Shown here: positions 1 to 5,792 of the stretch, piece by piece
Position numbering within the stretch: the first letter of the stretch is position 1
How the letters are laid out: each line of letters starts with the position of its first letter
Program-made: the position numbers and the translations under genes
Assembly: GCF_900764565.1 (NCBI RefSeq)
Contig: NZ_CAAFOM010000093.1
Span: 1 to 5,822, forward strand
DNA length: 5,822 bases
Source: an uncultured Catenibacterium sp.
GTDB taxonomy: Bacteria > Bacillota_I > Bacilli_A > Erysipelotrichales > Coprobacillaceae
Direction of reading: 5' to 3'
The notes under the pieces: generated by a model
What the model saw: only the letters and a program-made list of their open reading frames with translations
Told to the model about the DNA's origin: nothing
Database searches by the model: none

Positions 1-21
1 AGACGTGTGCTCTTCCGATCT
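1..21. other. Illumina TruSeq adapter remnant (artefact)
   Basis: These bases match the 3' end of the Illumina TruSeq read-2 adapter and finish with the shared adapter end GCTCTTCCGATCT. They are library sequence left on a contig end, not genome. On the minus strand the adapter continues the open frame of the truncated large-subunit gene beside it, so automatic gene calling would add false residues (D-R-K-S-T-R) to that protein. The base at 21 belongs to the adapter, although it also happens to complete a plausible Glu codon. Confidence 0.97.
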
Positions 22-131
22 TCCTGAGCCATTTCTTTTGTATATCCTAAAGCAACTTCTTTAAAGTTAGTTGCACGAATTTCAGGTTCCTGAGAAGGCA
101 TTTCTACCTTTACATTTGACATATTAGGCAT
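22..131 (-). CDS. nfnB: NfnB/GltA-like NADPH-dependent oxidoreductase large subunit, N-terminal fragment
   Basis: Only the first 36 codons and two bases of the next are present; the rest is lost at the contig end, where the adapter begins. The protein begins MPNMSNVKVEMPSQEPEIRA and continues into N-F-K-E-V-A-L-G-Y-T-K-E-M-A-Q. This is the typical N-terminus of the GltA/NfnB family (glutamate synthase small-subunit-like), just before the usual E-E-A-x-R-C that opens the iron-sulfur domain. The ATG at 131-129 lies one base after the nfnA stop, and an AAGGGGG ribosome site (147-141) sits inside the end of nfnA, which suggests translational coupling. In the family this subunit carries FAD and two [4Fe-4S] clusters and binds NADP(H). 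Its pairing with the upstream gene favours Nfn transhydrogenase over true glutamate synthase. The family call is firm; the exact reaction is inferred. Confidence 0.82.
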
Positions 132-132
132 A

Positions 133-981
133 TTATTTAACCCCCTTCATTAAGTTACACATACGGTCTGCATTGCTGTCTACAAGATGTTCTTCTTCCT
201 TGAACATTCTCTGTCTTGCCATTAATTCATCAAAATCAACATTTAAACCATCAAAGTCTGGTCCATCAACGCAGGCAAACTTGATCTTACCATCAACAGT
301 CACACGGCAGCATCCGCACATACCAGTACCATCAATCATGATTGGGTTAAGTGAAACCATTGTCTTAATATCTCTAGGCTTAGTTACTCCAACAACTGCC
401 TTCATCATTACGACTGGTCCAATCGCAATAACTTCATCATACTTTTCACCCTTATCAAGTAAATCAGTTAATACATCAGTAACGAAACCTTTTGTACCTA
501 CAGAACCATCATTAGTAGCGATATATACATTATCACAGAATTCTTTAAAACGATCTGCCCATAATACATACTGTTCTTCACGTCCACCAATGATAACATC
601 AACCTTAGTACCAAGTTCTGCTAGTTTTCTTAACTGTGGGAATAATGGTGCACTACCCACACCACCAGCTACACCGATGACATGATCTTTCTTTTCAAGA
701 TGAGTTGGTACTCCAAGAGGACCTACGAAGTCAGTGATATAATCGCCTTCTTCTAACTTAGCAAGCTGTTTAGTAGAGTAACCTACAATCTGATAAATTA
801 TTGTGATTGTTTCCTTTTCTCTATCATAATCAGCAATTGTAAGAGGGATTCTTTCTCCATCTTCTCCTACACGTAAAATAATAAACTGCCCTGGTTCACA
901 TTTTCTTGCAACCATTGGCGCATGTACTTCCATTAACTGTACAACGTCATTAAGTACTTCTTTTTTTACAATCTTATACAT
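133..981 (-). CDS. nfnA: NfnA-like FAD/NAD-binding ferredoxin-NADP+ reductase small subunit
   Basis: The 282-residue flavoprotein belongs to the ferredoxin reductase-like family annotated as sulfide/dihydroorotate dehydrogenase-like FAD/NAD-binding protein. An N-terminal FAD-binding barrel holds R44-I-P-L-T48. The nucleotide-binding half holds G103-V-A-G-G-V-G-S-A-P112 and I187-G-P-V-V-M-M193. Near the C-terminus lies a [2Fe-2S] site: D217, C222, C225 and C237 in the spacing D-x4-C-x2-C-x11-C. PyrK proteins have a Cys at the first position, and Asp there is a feature of NfnA, so I favour Nfn over a PyrK role. In Nfn this subunit accepts electrons from NADH, while the large subunit, encoded one base downstream, handles ferredoxin and NADP+. 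This cytoplasmic complex makes NADPH by electron bifurcation or confurcation. The ATG has AGAAAGG (997-991) nine bases upstream. Length is normal and the frame intact. H2S or polysulfide reduction is a less likely alternative. Confidence 0.88.
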   Translation of the reverse strand: MYKIVKKEVLNDVVQLMEVHAPMVARKCEPGQFIILRVGEDGERIPLTIADYDREKETITIIYQIVGYSTKQLAKLEEGDYITDFVGPLGVPTHLEKKDHVIGVAGGVGSAPLFPQLRKLAELGTKVDVIIGGREEQYVLWADRFKEFCDNVYIATNDGSVGTKGFVTDVLTDLLDKGEKYDEVIAIGPVVMMKAVVGVTKPRDIKTMVSLNPIMIDGTGMCGCCRVTVDGKIKFACVDGPDFDGLNVDFDELMARQRMFKEEEHLVDSNADRMCNLMKGVK

Positions 982-1009
982 ATTCTCAATCCTTTCTGAA
1001 TCTTATTTA

Positions 1010-1038
1010 ATCTTATCACATATCATGTTTCTATTCAA
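1010..1038 (-). promoter_or_regulatory. Sigma-A-type promoter for nfnA-nfnB
   Basis: On the minus strand, a -35 TTGAAT (1038-1033) and a 17-base spacer lead to TAAGAT (1015-1010), preceded by TGA, giving an extended -10. Transcription would begin near 1003, leaving a leader of about 22 bases that contains the nfnA ribosome site. No operator-like palindrome is visible here, unlike at adhE. The promoter lies back to back with that of the divergent HAD gene. Confidence 0.6.
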
Positions 1039-1097
1039 TGTCGCTTGATAGTAAATTAATGCGCTACCATGTGGTATTTTCAAGAATTGAGAGGGAG

Positions 1098-1126
1098 TTG
1101 ACAGATGTAATTATTTATGTTTTAGT
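1098..1126 (+). promoter_or_regulatory. Sigma-A-type promoter for the HAD phosphatase gene
   Basis: A perfect -35 TTGACA (1098-1103), a 17-base spacer and TTTAGT (1121-1126) with an upstream TATG/TGN extension (1117-1120) form a good extended -10 promoter. Transcription would start near 1133, just before the ribosome site at 1136-1141. A transcript starting there cannot include the open-frame codons upstream of 1149, which supports the shorter protein. Confidence 0.65.
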
Positions 1127-1148
1127 TTATGGAACAAGGAGAATTTTT

Positions 1149-1937
1149 ATGAGTAGAAGAGTTATATTTTTTGATATTGATGGTACTTTATCTACAGAAA
1201 CAGACTTTACTGTTCCTGAAAGTACAAAGAAAGCGATTAAACTTGCTCAGGATAATGGACATATCCTGATGGTGAATACAGGACGTACTATCTGCATTAT
1301 AGAAGATGTAATCAAGGAATTAGGATTAGATGGTTATATCTGTGGTTGTGGGACTAATATCTACTATCATGGTAAGGAAATCTATCATGCCACACTTCCT
1401 TCCAAATTAAAGAAAGGAATTGTGAATAAAGCTGTTGAATTAAATATTGATGCTGTATTAGAAGGTCCTGAATCTATTTATTTTCCTGAAACAATTAAGA
1501 CAAAGACAGTTCAGGAAATCAAAGAACATTATAAAGATATTAAGGTCAATGTTCCTGTATATCATAAAGATGATGAACCTAACTTTGATAAGTTCACTGC
1601 ATGGTATACACCAGAAGATGATATTGAAGCATTTAAAGATGCATTTAAAAATAATTTAGAATATATCCAGCGTGCTGAAGACTTCATTGAAGTTGTTCCT
1701 AAAACATGTTCTAAAGCAACTGGTATTCAGACATTTATTGATCTCATTGGTGCTTCTATTGATGATTGTATTTCTATTGGTGATTCTACAAATGATCTAC
1801 CAATGTTGACTTATACTAAAGAATCAGTGGCTATGGGCAATTCTAATCCCGTGCTATTTGATTATGTCACATACATTACAACTGATATTGAAGATGATGG
1901 CATCTACAATGCCTTAAAACATTTTAACGTCATCTAA
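1149..1937 (+). CDS. Cof-type HAD-superfamily hydrolase (C2B-capped phosphatase)
   Basis: The 262-residue protein carries all four HAD motifs: D9-I-D11-G-T (nucleophile and acid/base Asp), T44 in N-T-G-R, K189 in C-S-K-A-T-G, and G211-D-S-T-N-D216 for magnesium. The segment between about 80 and 185 is the size of the C2 cap of the Cof/YidA group. Members are cytoplasmic phosphatases of sugar phosphates, flavin precursors or other small phosphoesters; the substrate cannot be read from sequence. The frame is open from an ATG at 1038, but I start at 1149 because AAGGAG (1136-1141) lies seven bases before it, the promoter at 1098-1126 lies inside the longer frame, and D-x-D falls at residue 9 as usual. 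The gene is monocistronic, divergent from nfnA, and ends at a hairpin terminator. Confidence 0.9.
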   Translation: MSRRVIFFDIDGTLSTETDFTVPESTKKAIKLAQDNGHILMVNTGRTICIIEDVIKELGLDGYICGCGTNIYYHGKEIYHATLPSKLKKGIVNKAVELNIDAVLEGPESIYFPETIKTKTVQEIKEHYKDIKVNVPVYHKDDEPNFDKFTAWYTPEDDIEAFKDAFKNNLEYIQRAEDFIEVVPKTCSKATGIQTFIDLIGASIDDCISIGDSTNDLPMLTYTKESVAMGNSNPVLFDYVTYITTDIEDDGIYNALKHFNVI

Positions 1938-1940
1938 ACT

Positions 1941-1972
1941 AAAAGCAGCCCATTTTATTTAGGCTGCTTTTT
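1941..1972. terminator. Bidirectional intrinsic terminator shared by convergent genes
   Basis: AAAAGCAGCC (1941-1950) pairs perfectly with GGCTGCTTTT (1962-1971) across an 11-base loop. The plus strand ends in a run of five T, which terminates the HAD gene four bases after its stop. On the minus strand the same stem ends in TTTT, so it can also stop transcripts of the small gene arriving from the right. The right arm encodes the last residues (K-A-A) of that small protein. Confidence 0.85.
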
Positions 1973-2189
1973 GAAATGATACGATTCTTTCTCCATGGAA
2001 AGAGACTTGTCCCTTTTGTCCTTCGAGATATTCATGAGGTTTTGTTACTTTGAGTGTAATTTCTTTTCCTAGCTCAGATTCAAATATGATCTTATCATCA
2101 AGGACTTCTTTCACAATCACGTCTTCAGTGATGTAGTATCTTGTTAGGAACAAATACAAAATAAGTAATAGTAGAAAAATAAAAAGCAC
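1959..2189 (-). CDS. Small single-pass membrane-anchored protein, DUF2500-like (tentative)
   Basis: The 76-residue protein has one hydrophobic helix (about residues 2-15: L-F-I-F-L-L-L-L-I-L-Y-L-F-L), then R17-Y-Y and a short beta-rich domain of about 55 residues. That domain ends in G57-Q-K-G-Q-V-S-F-H-G-E-R-I-V-S-F72. The pattern of polar strand, Gly-rich turn, then hydrophobic-F-x-G-x-R-x-x-S-F resembles the DUF2500/DUF7489 beta domains of small membrane-bound proteins; this is a resemblance by eye. The function is unknown. I start at GTG 2189 because AAAGAGGTGA (2204-2195) gives an excellent ribosome site eight bases before it. A TTG at 2213 would add eight residues but has no ribosome site. 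The gene follows the VanZ-like gene by 68 bases on the same strand with no terminator between, so it may be co-transcribed. Confidence 0.65.
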   Translation of the reverse strand: MLFIFLLLLILYLFLTRYYITEDVIVKEVLDDKIIFESELGKEITLKVTKPHEYLEGQKGQVSFHGERIVSFQKAA

Positions 2190-2208
2190 AAGATTCACCT
2201 CTTTCTTA

Positions 2209-2221
2209 TACAATTATTGTA
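2209..2221. promoter_or_regulatory. Short palindrome containing a possible -10 for the small gene
   Basis: TACAATTATTGTA is a perfect 6+6 inverted repeat around one base. On the minus strand its outer TACAAT could act as a -10 element for the small gene, but no convincing -35 lies 16 to 18 bases upstream and the leader would be only a few bases before the ribosome site. It could equally be a chance AT-rich palindrome or a small operator. Confidence 0.2.
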
Positions 2222-2257
2222 ACAGAAAAGATGTGTAATACTTGTGATTTTTTAACT

Positions 2258-2875
2258 TTAAAATAATTTTTTAATGAACGGGATCTTCAATATGATATAT
2301 AGAACCAGTATGCCACTCATATTCAGAATGATATCATCTATATCTGCTGATCCAACCTTCCAAATATATTGAATGACTTCTACTCCTACAATCATAAATA
2401 AGAAAAAGAAGAAATAAGGCAAAAAGGAACGCATTGGTTTAAATAAGACATATACAAAATACCCAAAAGGCATAAATAACATCACATTCCCAATCATATT
2501 AAGAATAATATTCTTAATGGGTAATGTATGTCTTTCATAAGCTGTGTAATAAAGAAGTATTGTCTTTAATGGACTGATATTCACACTACTTATAACTTTA
2601 ACATGTCTTAATGCCGGGTTAAGGAACAGTTGATAAGTAAGATTTATAAGGTAGATGATGAATGCGACACTATGAAGTATATAAAACATTTTTCTTTTAT
2701 TTTTGACTACATTTCTTGCATCATAGGCATAACCTACTAAACCAATCATCTGTATAATAACAAGCACAAATGTTTGTGTAATAGAAAACTTGATTGTATT
2801 AGAAATGATATCTATTAATTGAATAATGAAAGCGACAGCTGCAGTAAGTAAGAATAAAAAACGTTTATGTTTCAT
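2258..2875 (-). CDS. VanZ-like family integral membrane protein
   Basis: The 205-residue protein has about six hydrophobic segments (near 5-24, 33-51, 64-84, 122-146, 151-172, 183-199). Its second half carries the VanZ signature: N126-M-I-G-N130 followed by L-F-x-P-F-G138, then V165-E-V-I-Q169, and D178-I-D-D-I-I-L-N185-x-x-G188. VanZ of the vancomycin cluster gives low-level teicoplanin resistance, but most family members are chromosomal with undefined roles in the envelope. Nothing here links this one to antibiotic resistance, as no vanA-type genes are nearby. The N-terminal half (residues 1-115) is extra to the core domain. The start is ATG 2875, with GGAGGA (2888-2883) seven bases upstream. 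A GTG at 2896 is in frame but sits at or before the likely transcript start. The gene has its own promoter downstream of the adhE terminator. Confidence 0.85.
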   Translation of the reverse strand: MKHKRFLFLLTAAVAFIIQLIDIISNTIKFSITQTFVLVIIQMIGLVGYAYDARNVVKNKRKMFYILHSVAFIIYLINLTYQLFLNPALRHVKVISSVNISPLKTILLYYTAYERHTLPIKNIILNMIGNVMLFMPFGYFVYVLFKPMRSFLPYFFFFLFMIVGVEVIQYIWKVGSADIDDIILNMSGILVLYIILKIPFIKKLF

Positions 2876-2896
2876 AACAGTGTCCTCCAAAAGCAC

Positions 2897-2925
2897 ATTT
2901 TAATGAGTTCACATATATGAGTCAA
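2897..2925 (-). promoter_or_regulatory. Near-consensus promoter for the VanZ-like gene
   Basis: Minus-strand TTGACT (2925-2920), an exact 17-base spacer and TAAAAT (2902-2897) differ from consensus by one base in each hexamer. Transcription would start around 2894-2890, just upstream of the GGAGGA ribosome site at 2888-2883. The resulting leader is only about 15 to 20 bases. The gene is therefore independent of adhE. Confidence 0.75.
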
Positions 2926-2935
2926 TAAACGATTC

Positions 2936-2954
2936 AATTTAACATAATTTAACA
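2936..2954. repeat. Tandem direct repeat AATTTAACA with 10-bp period
   Basis: AATTTAACA occurs at 2936-2944 and again at 2946-2954, separated by one base, so the copies lie on the same face of the helix. The pair sits about 11 to 29 bases upstream of the -35 of the VanZ-like gene and directly after the adhE terminator. It could be an UP-element-like AT tract or a tandem binding site for a regulator; the sequence alone does not decide. Confidence 0.45.
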
Positions 2955-2955
2955 C

Positions 2956-2987
2956 AAAAAAAGAGGAGAGCCGTAAGGCTTTCCTCT
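2956..2987 (-). terminator. Intrinsic terminator of adhE
   Basis: Read on the minus strand, AGAGGAAAGCC (2987-2977), loop TTAC (2976-2973) and GGCTCTCCTCT (2972-2962) form an 11-base-pair stem with one internal mismatch. A T-run (2962-2956) follows directly. The hairpin begins about 15 bases after the adhE stop. It separates adhE from the VanZ-like gene on the same strand. Confidence 0.92.
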
Positions 2988-3002
2988 CAATGGTTTTAAG
3001 AA

Positions 3003-5654
3003 TTATTTCTTAGCGAATGGAGATTCGTAATCGTAGATTGTTTCTAGGATAGCTTCCATATCTTTAACCATAGGCATTCTTGGGTTAGCAGGAGTACACT
3101 GGTCTTCGTATGCATTCATAGCGATTCTATGTACTGATTCTTCCCAATCAGCTTTGCTGATGTTCTGAGACTTAACGTTTACAGCACCACCAACTTTTAC
3201 CCATAACTTTTCAACAGCCTGTGCGAACATTTCAACACCTTCTGCATCAGTCTTTGGATGTAAGCCGATTAATTCTGCTAATTCTCTATATTTCTTATCT
3301 GCCTTATAGTCTTCGATCTTTGGCCAGATGTTTAACTTAGTTGGAACTGTACCATTGTATCTGATTACATGTGGTAATAACATACCATTAGTACGTCCAT
3401 GAGGAATATGCCATTCTCCACCGATCTTATGAGCTAATGAGTGGTTCATTCCTAAGAATGCATTAGCGAATGCCATACCTGCGATTGATGCAGCGTTATG
3501 CATCTTAATTCTAGCATCAGGATCACCTTCAAGAACTGACTTTTCAAGGTTTTCGAATACTAACTTAACAGCCTGTTTAGCCCAACCATCAGTGAAGTCA
3601 GAAGCTAAGATTGAAACATATGCTTCAATAGCATGAGTTAATACGTCGATACCAGTATCAGCAGCGATTCTTGGTGGCATAGACATAGCGAATTCAGGGT
3701 CAACAATTGCGATTGTTGGAGTTAAAGCGTAGTCAGTTAATGGATATTTCTTGTTTTCCTTAGTATCAGTGATAACTGCGAATGGAGTTACTTCTGAACC
3801 TGTACCTGAAGTAGTTGGGATACATACTAACTTAGCTTTCTTACCAAGTTCTGGGAACTTGAATGCTCTCTTTCTGATATCCATGAATTTCTGCTTGATG
3901 TCATCGAAGTTAACTTCTGGATGTTCATACATTAACCACATAACCTTAGCAGCATCCATTGAAGATCCACCACCGATAGCGATGATTGTATCAGGCTGGA
4001 AGCTCTTCATGATTTCAAGACCCTTAAGAGTCATATCTAAAGATGGATCTGGTTCAACGTCGATGAATAAGTCAACGTCTACTTTGTTACGTCTTCTTCT
4101 GATAACATCTTCGATCTTTCCTACATAACCAAGGTCATACATACCTCTGTCTGTAACGATCATTGCTTTCTTCATTTCCTTCATATCTCTAAGATATCTG
4201 ATTGAATTTCTTTCGAAATAAATCTTTGGAGGAAGTTTAACCCATTGCATATTGTTGTTACGTCTCCCTATTCTCTTAATATTTAGTAAGTTAATAGCAC
4301 TTACGTTGTTTGATACTGAGTTATGACCATAAGAACCACAACCAAGTGTTAATGAAGGTAAGAATGCGTTGTATACTGAACCGATACCACCGAATGTAGA
4401 TGGAGCGTTTTCAATAATACGAATAGCTTTGATTCTCTTACCAAATGCTTTAGAAATTTCATGGTTAGTAGTATGGATTGCAGCTGAATGTCCTAAACCG
4501 TTGAATTCAACAGTCTGAGCAGCCTTTTCAATACCATCTTCAGTAGAGTTTGCTTTGATCATACCTAGTACTGGAGAAAGTTTTTCTCTAGTCATTGGTT
4601 CGTTAGGACCGATTTCCTTAACTTCGCAAACTAAGATCTGAACATCATCAGATACTTTGAAACCAGCCTGTTCAGCGATCCAAGTAGCGTTCTTACCTGG
4701 AACAATGCTGTTTAATCTAGCTTCATTTACGTTTTCACTGTATGCTGTTGCACCGAACATGAACTGTTCAAGTTTCTTCTTTTCTTCAGCATTACAGAAA
4801 TGTACATGATAACGACCAAGTTCCTTCTTGAATTCATCATAGATTTCGTGATCTACAACAACAACCTGTTCAGATGCACAAATCATACCGTTATCGAATG
4901 ATTTTGATAAATAAATATCATTTGCTGCCATTTTGATTTTAGCAGACTTTTCTACATATGCAGGAACGTTACCAGCACCTACACCTAAAGCAGGTTTACC
5001 ACAAGAGTAAGCAGCCTTAACCATTGCGTTACCACCAGTAGCTAAGATAGTAGCAACACCTGGATGATTCATTAATGCACTAGTTGCATACATAGTTTTC
5101 ATTGGTAACCACTGGATTACGTTCTTAGGAGCACCAGCTTTTACAGCAGCATCTAACATTACCTTAGCAGCCATAACTGAACAGTCATGAGCACCTGGGT
5201 GGAATGAGAAGATGATTGGGTTTCTAGTCTTCATAGCGATTAAAGACTTAAAGATAACTGTAGAAGTTGGGTTTGTTACTGGAACGATACCACAAACAAC
5301 ACCAACTGGTTCAGCGATTTCAGTGATACCAGTAAGTGGATCTTCATTAATAATACCTACAGTCTTTGTATGACGCATGTTGTTAGTAACATATTCACAA
5401 GCGAATAAGTTCTTAACAGCCTTGTCTTCAAATACACCACGGCCAGTTTCTTTTACTGCAGCTTCTGCAAGAACACCGTGCTTATCAAGACCAGCAACTG
5501 ACATCTTTGCTACGATGTAGTCAACAGTTTCCTGGTCAAAACCTTCGAATTCGTCTAATGCTGTTAATGCGTTATTAACTAACTCATCAATGCAAGCATC
5601 AGTCTTTTCTTCTGTCCATTCTTCAACTTTCTTTTCGACTTTCTTATCAGCCAT
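3003..5654 (-). CDS. adhE: Bifunctional acetaldehyde-CoA/alcohol dehydrogenase AdhE
   Basis: The 883-residue fusion enzyme reduces acetyl-CoA to acetaldehyde and then to ethanol, using two NADH. It is the main NADH-disposal route in many fermenters and forms filaments (spirosomes) in the cytoplasm. The N-terminal aldehyde dehydrogenase domain (about 1-440) has catalytic C259 in F-D-N-G-M-I-C-A-S-E-Q and the G-V-G-A-G-N-V-P motif (224-231). A linker near 441-475 leads to the iron-dependent alcohol dehydrogenase domain, with NAD motif G561-G-G-S-S-M-D-A-A-K570 and predicted iron ligands D670, H674, H738 and H752, spaced as in E. coli AdhE except two residues shorter between the second and third. 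Length is normal and both active sites look intact. The start is ATG 5654, with GGAGGA (5667-5662) seven bases upstream. In-frame ATGs further up (such as 5669 and 5774) lack ribosome sites, and those upstream of about 5700 precede the predicted transcript start. The gene is monocistronic, with Rex-like and cre-like sites upstream. Confidence 0.98.
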   Translation of the reverse strand: MADKKVEKKVEEWTEEKTDACIDELVNNALTALDEFEGFDQETVDYIVAKMSVAGLDKHGVLAEAAVKETGRGVFEDKAVKNLFACEYVTNNMRHTKTVGIINEDPLTGITEIAEPVGVVCGIVPVTNPTSTVIFKSLIAMKTRNPIIFSFHPGAHDCSVMAAKVMLDAAVKAGAPKNVIQWLPMKTMYATSALMNHPGVATILATGGNAMVKAAYSCGKPALGVGAGNVPAYVEKSAKIKMAANDIYLSKSFDNGMICASEQVVVVDHEIYDEFKKELGRYHVHFCNAEEKKKLEQFMFGATAYSENVNEARLNSIVPGKNATWIAEQAGFKVSDDVQILVCEVKEIGPNEPMTREKLSPVLGMIKANSTEDGIEKAAQTVEFNGLGHSAAIHTTNHEISKAFGKRIKAIRIIENAPSTFGGIGSVYNAFLPSLTLGCGSYGHNSVSNNVSAINLLNIKRIGRRNNNMQWVKLPPKIYFERNSIRYLRDMKEMKKAMIVTDRGMYDLGYVGKIEDVIRRRRNKVDVDLFIDVEPDPSLDMTLKGLEIMKSFQPDTIIAIGGGSSMDAAKVMWLMYEHPEVNFDDIKQKFMDIRKRAFKFPELGKKAKLVCIPTTSGTGSEVTPFAVITDTKENKKYPLTDYALTPTIAIVDPEFAMSMPPRIAADTGIDVLTHAIEAYVSILASDFTDGWAKQAVKLVFENLEKSVLEGDPDARIKMHNAASIAGMAFANAFLGMNHSLAHKIGGEWHIPHGRTNGMLLPHVIRYNGTVPTKLNIWPKIEDYKADKKYRELAELIGLHPKTDAEGVEMFAQAVEKLWVKVGGAVNVKSQNISKADWEESVHRIAMNAYEDQCTPANPRMPMVKDMEAILETIYDYESPFAKK

Positions 5655-5705
5655 TTTTATATCCTCCATTGACCAAAATATTTCTTTTTCATATTTTGTA
5701 AGTTC

Positions 5706-5734
5706 ACTATACATGACTTCTTGTGAAAAAACAA
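5706..5734 (-). promoter_or_regulatory. Sigma-A-type promoter of adhE
   Basis: On the minus strand TTGTTT (5734-5729), a 17-base spacer and TATAGT (5711-5706) form a good promoter. Transcription would begin near 5699, giving a leader of about 45 bases before the start codon. A TTCACAA half-site lies inside the spacer, and an inverted repeat covers the -35, so a bound repressor would block RNA polymerase. Confidence 0.65.
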
Positions 5735-5735
5735 G
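5720..5735. promoter_or_regulatory. Partial inverted repeat over the adhE -35, possible second Rex contact
   Basis: CTTGTGAAAAAACAAG has arms CTTGT and ACAAG around six bases and contains one complete Rex half-site, TTGTGAA (5721-5727). The other arm is too close and incomplete for a standard 18-base Rex operator. It repeats the half-site of the better operator 22 bases away, about two helical turns, and overlaps the promoter. It may be an auxiliary weak site, or a chance AT-rich repeat. Confidence 0.35.
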
Positions 5736-5742
5736 CATACTT

Positions 5743-5760
5743 TTGTGAAAATTTACACAA
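5743..5760. promoter_or_regulatory. Rex-type redox operator upstream of adhE
   Basis: TTGTGAAAATTTACACAA differs by a single base from the palindrome TTGTGAA-N4-TTCACAA recognised by the NADH-sensing repressor Rex in many Gram-positive bacteria. It lies directly upstream of the adhE -35. adhE is a classic Rex target, de-repressed when NADH/NAD+ is high. The site is visible in the sequence; Rex binding is inferred from the family. The position, upstream of the hexamers rather than over them, is slightly unusual for a simple block. Confidence 0.75.
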
Positions 5761-5778
5761 TTTGTACATAGCATTTAC

Positions 5779-5792
5779 TGAAAACGTTTGCA
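5779..5792. promoter_or_regulatory. cre-like site (catabolite control, CcpA)
   Basis: TGAAAACGTTTGCA matches the cre consensus TGWAANCGNTNWCA at every position but one (G in place of A/T near the end). It is one base away from a perfect palindrome. It lies about 80 to 93 bases upstream of the predicted adhE transcript start. CcpA sites upstream of the -35 often activate overflow-metabolism genes, so activation is possible; alternatively it serves a divergent gene beyond the right edge. Confidence 0.6.

Noticed and set aside
173..685. 170-codon open frame on the plus strand
   Set aside because: It lies entirely antisense to nfnA, whose motifs are clear. It has low-complexity Ser/Thr/Pro-rich composition and no ribosome site or promoter, so it is a shadow frame.
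1038..1148. 37-residue N-terminal extension of the HAD protein
   Set aside because: It contains the gene's own promoter and precedes the predicted transcript start. The ATG at 1149 has a proper ribosome site and places the D-x-D motif at its usual distance.
2258..2875. VanZ-like gene as an antibiotic resistance determinant
   Set aside because: Only the broad VanZ family signature is present, and no glycopeptide-resistance genes lie nearby. Most family members are ordinary chromosomal genes, so resistance is not supported.
3751..4128. 125-codon open frame on the plus strand
   Set aside because: It is antisense to the conserved alcohol dehydrogenase domain of adhE and has no ribosome site or recognisable domain; it is a by-product of biased codon use.
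5655..5774. 40-residue N-terminal extension of AdhE, including an ATG at 5669 overlapping the ribosome site
   Set aside because: The region contains the promoter, and none of the upstream ATGs has a ribosome site. The ATG at 5669 would add only M-E-D-I-K and uses bases of the Shine-Dalgarno itself.
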